A program made the translations under genes and the position numbers. Positions 35,801 through 47,800 of a stretch of 64,000 nucleotides of DNA are shown here, piece by piece. The stretch lies in the NCBI RefSeq assembly GCF_026151205.1, contig NC_087072.1, positions 19,744,103-19,808,102 on the forward strand, read 5' to 3'. How positions within the stretch are numbered: the stretch's first letter is position 1; each line of letters opens with the position of its first letter. This DNA comes from Bolinopsis microptera (Eukaryota > Ctenophora > Tentaculata > Lobata > Bolinopsidae). Below the pieces are notes generated by a model that saw only the letters and a program-made list of their open reading frames with translations, did no database searches and was not told where the DNA came from.

Positions 35801-38800
35801 TTGTATAGGCTTAAAGACAATGCCTGCTAGTAAAAAAGCTGAGCCGCACAAACCTGCGACTAAGTAGGTTCCTGGTAGAAGTGTTTTTGCGGAGAGTTTC
35901 TCAAACAGTTCATCCTGTTTGGGAGATTGCCACTTTTTCCTCTCTTGGTATCTGGGGGATATGAGTTCCTCATCATTCTTAGGAGCGCCCCATTTCTTGC
36001 GTTCCTTCCCAGACGAAGCGTCCTGATATTATAGGGTGTGTTCAATATTGAGGACAATTTAGTGGACAGTTTACAGTACCCGCGCTATTATAGCCTATAC
36101 TAATCGATACTCTAGCAGATCGACATTCAAATCGATTACAGCGAGTGTAAAGTGAATGATAATTTGCATTTGCCAAAACATGTGGAAGTAGAGATATAAT
36201 GCAGATTCAAAATCAGGAGGGAAACGTGCGAGAAACCAATGGCAACTCTCAAATTAACTAATGGCTGTAAAATTTACTCACCGACCCATCTGAATCCGGT
36301 TTACCGAGAGCATCTTTCCCGATGAAAACCACATCTGCCTGATTCTTGTCCTTAACAAAAGTCCCACTCCTCTTTTTGTCCTCCTTCACAACAAAAGCTG
36401 GCACATTTCTATCAACTTCTCCAGGTTCCTTAGGCATTATTTCTTCTTTTGGTATCTGTGGAGGCTGTTCTGTGTCAGTTAAAGCGTCCCCAGCCGTGAC
36501 ACATGACTCGAACTTATTGGCCACTTTGCTGGGCCTAATAGGCCTGTAATCAGGGCTGGGTTTGGGGGCATCGCTATTTCCCTGTTTGGCTGAGTTAGCG
36601 GGGTTATCTGATGATTTGGCAGGAATTTCGGGAGTTTTAGCAGGAATTTCAGGTGTTTTAGAGGGTGGAATTTCTGGAGATTTAGAAATAACAGGGCCTT
36701 CTTCTCTTCTCTTTCTCCGTTTTTCAAGCTGAGCTTTGAGTAGAGCGGCTTTCTCGTCGGCCTGTTTCTGGGTTATTTAAACACTTAGTTCACTGACACA
36801 TGACATACCAACATACCAAGACCATGTTAACTTCAGAAAGAATACATTATGTAAATTGCGTTTATCTTGATACCAGTAAAACTGAACGAATGACGAGAGT
36901 ATAACCTCAGTTTCAGATTACTCTTACAGAAAGTTACCTTCAGCGCAAGTATTTTCTTTCTCCGCTGTTCAGGATCATACTCCGATGGAGGTCCATCATG
37001 CTTTTGCTTATTATTTTGTCGTTCAGCGAAGTTATTCCTGGAATGCAGATGAAAGTCAAGCAGACATTATTTGTACATCGATACAAACTATTTTAAACAA
37101 GTATTGCAGTATATAATGGAACCTGATATGATTGAAATAATGAGAACACACTTTCTGATAGCGTCAAGTTTTTCAAGGTATTCCTTTTCCTTTTGATTTC
37201 GTCCAGGTATCGCGAATGGTGGACGGGGGTCACGATGGTTCATTGGCATTGCACTGCCTTCTACTTTAGGGGGGCCTGAAATAATCATTAATGTGTCGGC
37301 GAGCGTGATTCATCGGTTTGAAATTTATGGGCGATAAAGTTTATAGGAAAAAAAAGCCAACCGTTTTTGGCGGGATTAATCTTGTAGTTCCAGTCATTCA
37401 CAGCCCATGGTGCTTGAGCTGGTTCCCTCCGCTCTGCCGCGACCCGGTGCTTATTCGCCTCCGCTTCTCGCTTCCTGTTCAGGAACTCCTGGATAATCTG
37501 TTCCCGCTCATTTTCACTTACAACCGGTTTGTGGTCTTCATCACGTGTAACTCTGCAATTCAGGGAAAACATGATTAACAAAAGCAGATCTGCGAGTAAA
37601 CACTAAACAAGCGCACAATCCTTCTTGTAAAAGGCAATTGCAGTTTACATTTCAGCTTGCAGAGCGATGCATAAGATAGCTCAATTGTTTAACTTAGCAT
37701 TTTTTAGTTTCCCACAATAAGTTTTATATAACAAAGATAGCAATGTGCATGAGATTGGAGTGGGAATGTGAGACAGAACTTATTCAAGTATCTCCGGCTA
37801 GTTAAAGTTTTGCATGTCACTGATCTCTGATATTCTCTTAAACCAGTCCCAGTCCAGTTAGACTTTTAAAATCTGGGCAAAATCTGGTTGAAGTAAACAG
37901 GAACTGATTTTCACTTTATGGGCCACAAAAATAGGAATCAAGATTTATTAGGGTACCCACATGTTTTCTTTATCATCCAGTTTAGCTTTTTTAGGTTCTG
38001 GATCCACCATGTGACTAATCCAATCCTTCTGTGCCCCAATAGCATTCCTCATTAGCTGGGCTTTCTAAAAGTGCTTCTTTGTACATAGTTACTCAAATTT
38101 AGATAAATCCTAAATCTGGTTCTAGTAAATAATTTAAATTTCCAACAAAGGAGTAAAATACATCGCCCAACGCATAGCTAATCACAGCAACTTTCTAATC
38201 TGCTTTCTTGAACTGTTGATACCTTTTGTTTGTCCTGAAGTTCTGCCTGCTTGGCACGGACATCTTTTAGTTGTTTTTCTCTGTTCTCCAGATCAGCTTG
38301 ACGCTGTTTTCTCTTATCAATCTCGTCTTGTAAGTGCTGAGGGGAAAAGTTAAATGTTCTAACTAGTGATCTACCTGTTACAGCAGCTCGAGCAACGCCC
38401 AACGGTTACAATTTACATGAAGCAAGCAACATCATTTAAGGAAAAAGATGAATGGTAGCGACGGTTATCATTAATGAGAATATTATTAAACATGTTTGAA
38501 TCCATGCAAATGTAAGAGTACCTTATTTTTGTTGTTTCCGATATTTTTCCTGGCACAAACTTTATTCTGTTTAGGAAAAACCTGTTGATGTTTTTAACAT
38601 GCAAAAGATAGCTAATTTATAAGAAATTAACATTGATCACGTGCTTTTTTGCAGAAAATGATAAATAAATAGGCAAAAATGTTTAATCAGCCATACGACA
38701 TCATGCGAAATTAATAATACTTCAAAAAATAAGTTCCAAAAACAATCGAGTAACGGATCATGTCTTATTATAAAACTCAGCACCAAGTTTCAAACCTTCT

Positions 38801-41800
38801 CTCTCTCCATCCTCTCTTTCCTCTGTTTCTCTCTCAGTTCAGTGAGCTTTGCAGCTGCACTCTTCGGTCTCACTCCCGCATTTACTGCTCCGTAGATCTT
38901 TGCGGGATTGTGTCTCACAGCTGTAGAACAGGTAAGTGTTTTATAGGTAGGATAGCCCTGGCACTGCGAAAGCCACCCCTAGGGTGGTCATTAACCATCC
39001 TTACTTTCCAAATGGCCGATCTTGGCAGAAATCTTATAATTGCAACCAAATAAAATGGATCAACTTAATTTTTTCCACTAATATTTTGAAAATTGTCAGC
39101 TTGAAATTCTGGGTTTGATAAATCGATTGATTTTCTGTTTTGTTTTCTAATAGAGGAATGAACATTATTATAGTATGATTTAATATTCCCAATATTATTA
39201 TGATGTGTAATAACGTCAGTTCAACAGCTTAACAAGTCCACATTTATCACTACGTAACCACTAGTTATTACACATGCTTCAACGTTACGTCATGTTTACA
39301 TTAATAAGCATGTATTGATCAATAAGCTGTTCGTTTGAGAATAAAGTCACTGGAGAATAAAAATACTGGACTGTAGACTTGATTATTAGTTGGGAAGTGA
39401 ATCTAGAGCTAAAGAAGAAGGAGCATAACATTTTTGTTATTGTTACGACTTCAAAAGATGAAGAATTTCATTTCCTCATAGATCTTTAGTGTGTCCTTTA
39501 TCAACTCACCCGGTGGAGGACCGAATGCTGATTTAGCAGGATTATTCTTCTCTGGATTCTTCATTAGAACCATGTTACGGTGTAGAACTGTGTGACTGAA
39601 CTCCTCTTGGAGGATATCATCAGGTAGGAACTTCTTCACTCGCTCGAAAATGAACGGCATTCGCAGGATAGCATTTATCGAGGGACGAGCACTGAGGAGC
39701 GAAGTTTTACGTTTTAGACCTAAGCTCTATAGCAAGGAAACAGCGAATTGTGTGATAGTTTAAAATTATGAGATGATTCGAATGCTACATCAAATTTAGT
39801 AAAGACAAACATAAACAAAGATAAACATAAACAAAGATAAAATCAGACACAAAAGATGCAATATTGTCGATCATCTATAAAGTAAACCAACCTAGGAGCA
39901 CGTTCAAATAGTTTAGAGATAAGACCCCTGAGGTTCCTGCTGTATCTAGTACTGACGGGAGGGTAGTTTCCTCTAACTATCTTCATCACCAGATTCTTCA
40001 TGTTCCCCGCTTCAAAGGCGTGTTTTAGTGTGGCTAGCTCGTATAGCACACAACCTAGCGCCCACACGTCGCTAAAAGGGAATGTTAATGTTATATTCTT
40101 CATACCTCAACCAGTCATCTTGTTGGCCTACAGCAGCGACCATTCGGCCAATCATATGACCACAATTCGGTGTCACGTGTGATAACTAACTTATATCACC
40201 TCCCCAGCCACAGTGGTCTAGTCAGCTCGGTGGTCAATTAAAATATCAGTATTCAGTCGATAAGTTACTACACCATTCAAATAATCTATTCAAAATAAAG
40301 ATTAATTTGCGATTTGAATAATATCACTCATGCTCTTCTCTTGAAGAAAGAGGGCTCTCCAGGATCAGGAGTTTGCTCCACTTACCTCTTATTATTGTAT
40401 GGTCTATTCTCACAGATCTCAGGGCTGAGGTAGTAAGGTGTGCCAATACAAGTTCTAGCTAGCTCTGCTGTGTTACGCAGCACCCTGTCCAGATTATAGA
40501 TTAGATTTATTTGTAGTTGGGGGCGGAGGGGAGGGGGGGCGGGGGGCTAGTAGGTACATTCACTTATTCGTGCAACAAATCTTGAGGAAACCTAAAATGG
40601 TTTGTACACACACTTAACTTATATTAGATTTTAAACAGTACAGGTGTATACTGTATAACAATAAAACGAACTAACCTAGATATACCGAAATCTCCTAATT
40701 TAATGGTTAGTTTCCCATCAACGCTCGTTAGAAATATGTTCTGAGACTTGATATCCCTGTGTAGAATCTTACGGTCGTGCACGTGTTTGATAGCCAGACA
40801 AGTCTGTGCAAACCAATCCAAGATCTGAGGAGAAAGTTAGTAATGAAGAAGTAGACAAGAATCAAACTGAAACAATGGTTGATAATAGTAAACAGCATTA
40901 ATTTATTAATTCGTTCTGAGACATGTAAGCTGCTCAAGTGTGGATGATTACAAGCATAAATCTGAGTTTCGGACCTGTTCTTCGGAAAAAAGTTGACCTT
41001 TCTGTTGGTTTATTGTATTGAACATATCACCTCCTTCACAATAATCCATCACAATAGACAGTGACCCTGAAAGACGTGTTGTTATTAACAATTATTGAAT
41101 ATCACGCACATAACTTCATGAGACAAGTCTTCCCACGAGTACACACCACATAAAATAAACGTAACGTCACGTGACGGAGAATGATCTGAAAATCAGAGAT
41201 TTTGGCGGACATCAATACATTTTGTTAGATAATTCGAGTGATTTCCCAAAATTTCAAGTTGATTAAACACAAATTTTGGGAAATCACTTGAATTATCAAA
41301 TCAAACGTGTCTATAAACTTTAGAGTTCCTAGTTCAAAGCGTTCTCACTTATGGCGACAATAGTAAAAATCAATGAAATTTTGCGAAACTTTCAGAAATT
41401 CTAAGTTTGACCCATATCTATATTCTCTGATATATTTGTGAAATTCTGACACGAATTATTAAAGGATTGCGTGTGGGTAATTACTTTTGAGCCACCCTGT
41501 ATATATAAAGAAGGTACAGCCTTTCTTTAAAGACAACATGGTTGAGACTGAGTTTCCCAACATCTATTTACAGTTTTTTACTCCATTGATCACCAGCTGA
41601 GCTATTGTTCTCAACTCTACATTGTCATCCCCCGCAATATGTGCTTTTAAAAGGAGAGACATGATCGCCGACAAAAATATCAATTTTAGCACCATTTATC
41701 ACCTTTTCTCACATGACTGAGCTCTACATGGGGAGGCTATATCTCGCTGCTATATCTCGCTGCTGATACAATAAAATGATAAAACTAAAGATCAAAGAAA

Positions 41801-43772
41801 ACAAAAGAATAAAAATCGTTCCGGCTGGGGTTAAATACAAATTGATCATTTCAGCACTTTCAGTTTCTCTTTGCAAGTCTCTGCTCGATAAACACCTTGC
41901 ACTCGGGACTGGCTCCTGCAACGTTTCATTATTTTCAGTTTGGTTATAAAGCTCTACTTGGGACCTCAAGCTCAGGAGAATGGTTCATCTAAAGACGATA
42001 ACCACCCTCTTGAAGATAACTATCGCGCTGATAATATTTCCTGGTTCAAATAGCTGTTACAGCGAATACACTGTTGTAAATTCGGAACCCTTCCAAAAGT
42101 TCTCCCTACCTCCGGGGAACCAGTGTTGGGACTACTGTAAAGTTCTGGAGGATTGCCAAACTTTCATAATCTTACTGGACCAACTATCGGAGTGTTCATT
42201 GCACAAGGAAAGATTGAGTGAACTTGATTATCATACTGACTCAGAGTCGTTAGCTTTTATCCTAGATAAAAGATGTCTTTTCAGACGTTTTACTCGGGAC
42301 TCAGAGGAGACCATGAACAGGAGCCAGGAAACGGGGCTGGTTATCCAGAGTGCGGAAACAGGACAGTGCGTGGGGGTGAACATCACAGGATATGAGCGTC
42401 TCAACATCAAAAGAGCTATGGGATACCCACTGGTTTGGAGCTCAGCATGTGACCAAACCTGGGAGTTCAGGTCTGTGACGACCGACGGTCAGTCAGTTCA
42501 CTCTGGTTGCAAGAAAACAACAGTTCAGCTTAAGAACACCAATATTTGCATCACTTTGTTCATCTGGGTGGGGTTGACGATGCCTAAAGCATTCCTCAAT
42601 ACTTGTAAAACTGCGGAGGAAAAAGAGGAGCAAATATTGCTGCTCTGTCCCGCAGTGAGTGCTTTAGAAGGGGACGGGGTGTGGTCCCTGATGCAGTATC
42701 TTCCCCGATATAACTCCATCGCCCTAGTATCTCTTTTTTCCATCAATCGCACCACAACCCTGAACCGGGTCCGACTTTCTACTGGAAATGAACTAAAAGA
42801 TCCAACAGCTGCTTGTAGGAATGTAAAAGCAGAAAATGGGCGGGCACTGCTGGACGTGTCAGTCCCGGTATTCCTCCCTGGAGAGAGAATCACTGTAGAA
42901 TGCGATGAGGGATTCGGAGTGAGGGGTGACAAAGAAACTTATGACAACAGTTATATCACCACCTGCTCTGAGCACATGGATCTGGATCGGTGCTCTCCTC
43001 TACCTAAGAAAAGGGAACAGAGATGCTTTAACCTGGAGGATCTTGAGAGGAGTGAAACTAGTGACAGGGATCTTGGGACATTCTTGTTGGTTATTGTAGG
43101 GCTCACCCTATTTTTAGACCATTGATTGTTCATAAGTTTTGGACACGTGCACTTGTCTACTTTGAGTATGAAATCTTATATCAGACACGCTTTTTACATT
43201 TAACTTGATAGTTTCTTGTTCGGTATAAGTATACAAAATTCAAATTGAACACACATATTATTTGGAATGCAGTTTTTATAACTTTCAAAAATTATCCCGT
43301 GCTTGACTAAATAACTAAATAATTCTAGACCCAAAATATAATTTTAAATCAAATCAAACTGACCTTTCTCCTCAAAAGAATCCTGATAGGAGACGATATT
43401 GGGGTGGTTCATTTTGGCGAGCACACTCACTTCTTTTCTTGCCTCATCCTTTTCTTTCTGTGTCATCTGCAGATACATTTTGAGCCTTATTTCATTGTGC
43501 ATTATAATTATCTCGTTAAACCTTCGTCTGACAGTTTCCAGGTTTGTACTTATTTGATGTTGGATCAGTTAATGTATCAATAGGCTCATACATTTCCCCC
43601 GTAATATTATAATGAGAATGTGTGTTCAATTGCACCAATTTGATGAATAGCATACCTTTGATATTCCGATCTGTTTTATAACATATTTCTTTCCGTCACG
43701 TTTGCTCTTGACAAGAAGTGCTTTTCCAAAACTCCCTTCCCCGATGTGACGAATAACAGTGTACTGATCCAT
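32875..43772 (-). CDS. nek1: NIMA-related kinase NEK1
   Basis: Ser/Thr kinase linked in vertebrates to cilia, centrosomes and DNA damage response. Twenty-two exons, 5' to 3': 43772-43656, 43466-43364, 41066-40975, 40824-40676, 40484-40386, 40071-39892, 39691-39510, 38920-38796, 38336-38223, 38064-37961, 37552-37362, 37275-37152, 37037-36938, 36767-36282, 36022-35854, 35526-35123, 34938-34660, 34394-33999, 33769-33661, 33556-33467, 33344-33184, 33027-32875. They sum to 1,309 codons, close to the vertebrate size. Exons 1-7 hold the kinase: GEGSFG loop, VIK lysine, [22 protein letters not shown], and ARPSINAIL. Exons 8-14 are basic coiled coil. Diagnostic NEK1 features beyond the kinase are EEFLxRKRE-like [24 protein letters not shown], and the C-terminal LEKRIGHE...HLVMAD segment. 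Exon 16 has an SPAKP heptad array. Intron 2 hosts another gene. Confidence 0.96.
34622..34704. repeat. Duplicated exon edge, 34 bp at 49-bp spacing
   Basis: ATGAAACTGCAGGTGGC and the following bases to TCCAC occur at 34622-34655 and 34671-34704, differing at two or three positions. The second copy is the 3' end of NEK1 exon 17 ([11 protein letters not shown]); the first is just inside the intron and repeats the coding motif ([11 protein letters not shown]) downstream of the splice donor. Confidence 0.8.
35325..35465 (-). repeat. 21-bp coding repeat in NEK1 exon 16
   Basis: About seven tandem 21-bp units encode the heptad SPAKP(T/I)(I/V), with degenerate SPEKPV and SVAKPP copies at the downstream (C-terminal) side. 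Serines followed by Pro are possible proline-directed phosphorylation sites. Unit length keeps the frame. Confidence 0.85.
41945..41950 (+). promoter_or_regulatory. TATA box candidate for the nested gene
   Basis: TATAAA lies 30-35 bp upstream of the ATG at 41980. If it sets initiation, the 5' UTR would be only a few bases, so either the leader is very short or this is coincidental. Confidence 0.3.
41980..43125 (+). CDS. Intronless secreted or GPI-anchored PAN/sushi-like protein nested in NEK1
   Basis: A 381-residue single-exon gene lying wholly in NEK1 intron 2 on the opposite strand. An N-terminal signal peptide ([13 protein letters not shown]) precedes a Cys-rich region of PAN/apple style ([14 protein letters not shown], then SECSLH and DKRC). 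The middle, from [15 protein letters not shown] to TWEF, is loosely like a ricin-type lectin fold. Near the C-terminus, [14 protein letters not shown] resembles the start of a sushi (CCP) repeat with later Cys pairs. The last 17 residues are hydrophobic after a Ser/Asp-rich stretch, fitting a GPI-anchor signal or a membrane anchor. Potential N-glycosylation sites: NRS, NIT, NRT. Domain names are by pattern and tentative; extracellular location is well supported. Absence of introns could indicate retroposition, but no A-tail is visible. Confidence 0.8.
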   Translation: MVHLKTITTLLKITIALIIFPGSNSCYSEYTVVNSEPFQKFSLPPGNQCWDYCKVLEDCQTFIILLDQLSECSLHKERLSELDYHTDSESLAFILDKRCLFRRFTRDSEETMNRSQETGLVIQSAETGQCVGVNITGYERLNIKRAMGYPLVWSSACDQTWEFRSVTTDGQSVHSGCKKTTVQLKNTNICITLFIWVGLTMPKAFLNTCKTAEEKEEQILLLCPAVSALEGDGVWSLMQYLPRYNSIALVSLFSINRTTTLNRVRLSTGNELKDPTAACRNVKAENGRALLDVSVPVFLPGERITVECDEGFGVRGDKETYDNSYITTCSEHMDLDRCSPLPKKREQRCFNLEDLERSETSDRDLGTFLLVIVGLTLFLDH

Positions 43773-44126
43773 TGTACAACTAAGAGAAGCGTATCTGCTT
43801 TACTCGAATATGTGTATATATATTATATAAACGTAGTCTATCTATATATGGTGTTATTCTACTGCACCAGATATCATTCTCCCATCCTAGTTTAGGGTTA
43901 CAAATTAGCTGTGAAGTTAAAATTATTTGCAAATGATCACATTAACAACCATATAAGGAATAAAAGCAAAGCTAAGTTAATACACTGCGCAAGGCACTCT
44001 TTTGATGAGGTGAGGTATGGCTTAAGTTCAAGACGTTCACTATAACTCATCTCTAGTTTTTAACATCTGCCACCTGCGTTTATATATTGCCTCGAGAGTT
44101 GTTTGGACGGAATTATTGCTGCTGAA
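43773..44126. promoter_or_regulatory. Bidirectional intergenic region between NEK1 and the GT31 gene
   Basis: Only 354 bp separate the divergent start codons. TATA-like stretches occur near each: TATATATATTATATAA around 43815-43830 on the NEK1 side and TTTATATATT near 44079-44088 on the GT31 side. A shared promoter is an inference from spacing. Confidence 0.4.
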
Positions 44127-45035
44127 ATGGAGTTTCATCCCTTCACAAAGATTTTGATGGTGATATCCTTACTTTTAGCTGCGTTTGTATTCTTAACTCA
44201 AAGACCTGTTGTTATCAGGGAAGAACTCTCTACATCACCAAAGATTTTTTTAAACCTTGACAAATTGGCAGTGAAAAAAGAGAAGTATTTTGCAGTATTT
44301 TTGATACCGACACTGCCTGGTAAAGTCAAAAACCGGAACACAATAAGAGAAACTTGGGCAAATTTTACAGCATGGGCAGCATCCGAATATATAGAGGAAC
44401 AATTCAAAAACTTCAAAATCATGTTTGTAGTAGGTAAAATAACTAAAAAACCTTATTCAGAAGAGTTTTTGGAAGAAGTTTCAACCCACAACGACATTTT
44501 TATTGCTTCTAATTTGGAAGAACACAGAACTGTTCTCAAATACAAAGTTTTGTGGGGATTGAAACGTAGTCAGCACCTCTATGACTACAAGTTCTTAATA
44601 AAAACTGACGATGACATACTAGTGAATCTCCCGATTGTGTTGGAAAAACTTAAGTCAATGGATAGTCACATGATGTACGGTGGTGAGTGCTTCATGGAGT
44701 ATGGTGGATTCGACGGTTATCCGAAGTGGAGATATTGCTCTGGAGGAGGGTACATTTTATCATATGATATAATTTCAGCAATGTTAAAACTAGATGATGA
44801 AGTACACCAGGTTCCTTTCAGACCAGAAGACGGCTATGTGGGATGGTTGGTCTACAATGTAAATAAAAACTTGAACTTTTCATTAAAAGTACCTAAAAGA
44901 TTTACTCACTGTCTGAAAACATATGGCTATAAGTGTGGGGTTTATGATCATTGGTTTTATCATTTTGTTAACAAACCTGAGCAAATGAAATCATTATTTC
45001 AAAATGTTAATACTAATTCAATAGTTGAGTGCTGA
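44127..45035 (+). CDS. Beta-1,3-galactosyltransferase family (GT31) glycosyltransferase
   Basis: A Golgi type II membrane enzyme adding galactose or N-acetylhexosamine in beta-1,3 linkage from a UDP-sugar; donor and acceptor cannot be read. The chosen ATG gives 302 residues, with a hydrophobic signal anchor close to the N-terminus (ILMVISLLLAAFVFL), a short stem and the catalytic domain. Family motifs in order: RNTIRETWA, a FKIMFVVGK strand, the KYKVLWGLK helix, the metal-binding KTDDD, YCSGGGYILS, and EDGYVGWL (in place of the usual EDVYVG). A single exon is common in this family. It is slightly shorter than typical members, mostly in the stem. Head to head with NEK1. Confidence 0.92.
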   Translation: MEFHPFTKILMVISLLLAAFVFLTQRPVVIREELSTSPKIFLNLDKLAVKKEKYFAVFLIPTLPGKVKNRNTIRETWANFTAWAASEYIEEQFKNFKIMFVVGKITKKPYSEEFLEEVSTHNDIFIASNLEEHRTVLKYKVLWGLKRSQHLYDYKFLIKTDDDILVNLPIVLEKLKSMDSHMMYGGECFMEYGGFDGYPKWRYCSGGGYILSYDIISAMLKLDDEVHQVPFRPEDGYVGWLVYNVNKNLNFSLKVPKRFTHCLKTYGYKCGVYDHWFYHFVNKPEQMKSLFQNVNTNSIVEC

Positions 45036-45937
45036 TGTTTTGATGTAAGAATGGACCAGAGAGCATGGAGACTGGAGAGTTTTGCTTATTCCAATTTGAA
45101 CCATAATCATAAGTTGTAATTTATTCATCAAATTATATCACAGTTTATGATTTAAGCACAATATTAATTAAACATGATATTAAATATTTATATTGTTATC
45201 ACAATATGAAAAAACACATTGACAACTAATTAGAGAAACAAAATTTAGAGAAAGAAAAAATTTCTATCACTGGTATCAGATGCATGTCTATGGACATTGG
45301 ACATGAATGCTCCAAAACGAATTGAGATGGCTGAGATATGTGGGGATCTTAATTGACCCCAGATAGACCTATAAAATTACAATCCAATCAATTGTTCAAG
45401 CTTAAATTAACTGTTTAACCAAAATATGACCTTTATATCTAAAAATCATTGTCCTTTTATTTATATAAATGTTTAGGATGGATGTTGAGTAATATTTTTG
45501 TAATGAGCAGCTTCTAATTTAATTAGAAGATGCTTCTGGAGGGTTTGTTTGTTTGGGCCCGGACGGTGCCGGTGGTTCTAATGACCATTTACTAAAATAC
45601 ATAGATACAAAATACAATATAGTATAAATATTATAATCAGAAGTATTATAAATCCTATCCGTCCAAGTTAAACTTGAAGGGCGCTACACGCACGACGAAA
45701 ACTCCCTTTAATGTGAGCTGAAGTAGACTACTAGTAGTAGAGCTAGTAGCGCTTGAAATTGACAGAACTGAAAACGAAATCTGACAATTGTCGCGAAAAC
45801 TGACAGTTTTGTGTGCTCAAAGTGTCGAGAAATACTGACAGTGCAAGACTGGGCACACAAGAGTGAGTTAAAAACATCCTCCACACAACAAAAACTTGAA
45901 TACACTAATAATAATCAATTATTAAAAACACACAAGC
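45036..45937. other. Intergenic, no gene seen
   Basis: AT-rich sequence with the GT31 3' UTR and then the region downstream of the LINE ORF1. A LINE endonuclease domain would be expected here if the ORF1 belonged to a full element reading leftward, but none is visible. Confidence 0.4.
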
Positions 45938-46819
45938 TCATTCTGCAGTCTTATTAGTCTTATCAGTACTCTTTATAGCACCGTTTCTGATAAAGTGTAG
46001 CTTATCAGGCTGCTCAGTTACCAGTTTTTTCATGTCCCTGACGAGTTCTCTTTGCTTGGCTCTCTGTTCTGGAGATCGATCTGGGCTGATAAAAACAGTT
46101 TTAAACTTTTCCGTTGCTCGCAGGTTTCTCGATTTAGCGAGAATCTGATTAACAATTGTTGCACTTGCCGCAGTCACTTTAACTGGTCTCACAGCCTTGC
46201 CAGGTTTGAGCTTTCCGACTCTACTAGCTTCGATTCTGGGTTTCTCTCCGATTGCTGAGAACACTTCACTGACCACGGTGCTGAGCTCCTCATTGTCCTG
46301 CTCCGATAAACCAAAAATCATCAGATTTTTGTTTCGGTCTTCCTCCTGTACCACAGTTTTCACAGCTTTCTTGATCATTTCAGAACTGACAGGCTTCTGA
46401 GATTCTGGACAATTCGCCTGTAATACCGAGCTGAAGGATTGGAATTCAGCCTTGACAGACTCTCCGACTGACGATTTAACTGACGTCTGCAACGATTCCA
46501 ACTGTTCATTTTTGCAGGCTAGTAGTTCTGACTGCAGCTTAATGATGGTCTCCTGTGTCTCGAACATAAGATGTTTAACTGAGTTTGAGGCCATCTTGTA
46601 GTCCGTGGATACGACACCAGTAAACTCCTCCAAATATCTTAATGCATCGTGCAACAAGTCACACGCAGTGTTCTTGGTCATCTTCTTCACGCACGAAGGG
46701 GATAGTTGCTTCATTGCTGTGATCTCCATCTCGTACATAGCCTTACTGAGAAGTTCAACTGAGTCACCCCTTAACATGTTGATCTCCTTTTCACCATACT
46801 CGCTGGGCGGGATGGTCAT
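45938..46819 (-). CDS. LINE ORF1-like protein
   Basis: A 293-residue open frame with ATG at 46819. The N-terminal half is helical and likely coiled coil. After a basic segment comes RNKNLMIFGL, then a VGKLKPGK-type strand, KVTAASATIVNQIL, and FISPDRSPEQR, the pattern of RRM-like ORF1 proteins of CR1-type LINEs and their relatives. Those proteins bind the element RNA. No zinc knuckle is visible. The frame is intact over its length, but no ORF2 follows within 900 bp, so it is either a truncated insertion or a retained single ORF. A 20-bp tandem repeat and a fold-back element lie just upstream. Confidence 0.7.
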   Translation of the reverse strand: MTIPPSEYGEKEINMLRGDSVELLSKAMYEMEITAMKQLSPSCVKKMTKNTACDLLHDALRYLEEFTGVVSTDYKMASNSVKHLMFETQETIIKLQSELLACKNEQLESLQTSVKSSVGESVKAEFQSFSSVLQANCPESQKPVSSEMIKKAVKTVVQEEDRNKNLMIFGLSEQDNEELSTVVSEVFSAIGEKPRIEASRVGKLKPGKAVRPVKVTAASATIVNQILAKSRNLRATEKFKTVFISPDRSPEQRAKQRELVRDMKKLVTEQPDKLHFIRNGAIKSTDKTNKTAE

Positions 46820-46909
46820 GGTCGTGTAACACGGTGATACACAAACCACTGTAGCTGCACGTTACAATCAACAGAGATAAGCACTAAGATAAGAGAGTAA
46901 GAAAAGAGC

Positions 46910-47030
46910 AACGTATGCAATTAGTGTAATACTGAACTGAAACGTATGCAATTAGTGTAATACTGAACTGATTAGTGTAATACTGAACTGATTAGTGTAA
47001 TACTGAACTGATTAGTGTAATACTGAACTC
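46910..47030 (+). repeat. 20-bp tandem repeat
   Basis: Five copies of ATTAGTGTAATACTGAACTG, the first two separated by AAACGTATGCA-type spacers. The array ends exactly where the fold-back element begins. Confidence 0.9.
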
Positions 47031-47279
47031 AAGGGGGCCGGGGGGGTCTTCATCAAAATTCTCTCGAAATTGATTTTATAGTTGTTTCTTATAGTAAGGA
47101 GTGATATTTATCAGCTGCTTTTGATCCCATGGAAAAATATTGTTCCTAGCCGATATTATCGCTGGTCAAAGGTCAGCGCTCATGTGTAATTGTATTGCGA
47201 GAGCAATTTTCAATCGCGCGTCCTGAAAATCGAGTCTAACAAGAAATGCGGCCGCTTTTTTTTGTGCATGGCCGCTCAA

Positions 47280-47800
47280 TTTCCCGATCCGTGATGGCGT
47301 ATTTTATCATTTTCTATACAACCTGAGGACCCCAGTTTTTACTGTTTATAAGTATGCAGATATGGCGAAGTGACAGGCCGAGCGCCACCAAGTTAATATA
47401 ATTCCATATTGAATTTGAAAATCGTGTATATTTTTAAAAACCATATGCTTATTGTTTATGCACCCGACACGGATGTGTGCAAAATAGTATAAGTAACTCA
47501 AAATAATAATAGTATGCTATCAATTAGTGCCTAGTGGGATATGTACATGGTGAAATTAACAATGTACTTGGTCAGTTCAGCGCCGCGCGCCAACAATTAG
47601 CTGATTCGGATTATTCAGCAAAATAACTTTGCGCAGGTAGTCACGTGGGCGATTACAGTGTACGTGTGCAGGCAGGTACGGTCGCTCGCACGCTCGCAGG
47701 TACGGTCGCAAAGCTACCATATACAAAAAAAAACCTCGTTCGCTAACCCTTGTCCTTGACTCTTTTGTGCCTTCGGCACTTTGAGTCATGGATCGGGAAA
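47280..47800. mobile_element. 521-bp insertion with 15-bp inverted ends
   Basis: TTTCCCGATCCGTGA at 47280-47294 is inverted at 47786-47800 with one mismatch. It sits inside the left arm of the fold-back element at the point where arm matching stops. It contains one copy of the dispersed CTGAGGACC / GGCGAAGTGACAGGCC family. Confidence 0.65.

Noticed and set aside
41724-41969. Minus-strand frame of 81 codons with a possible transmembrane segment
   Set aside because: It lies in NEK1 intron 2 on the NEK1 strand, abuts the start of the nested gene at 11 bp, and has no splice sites in NEK1 phase or recognisable motif.
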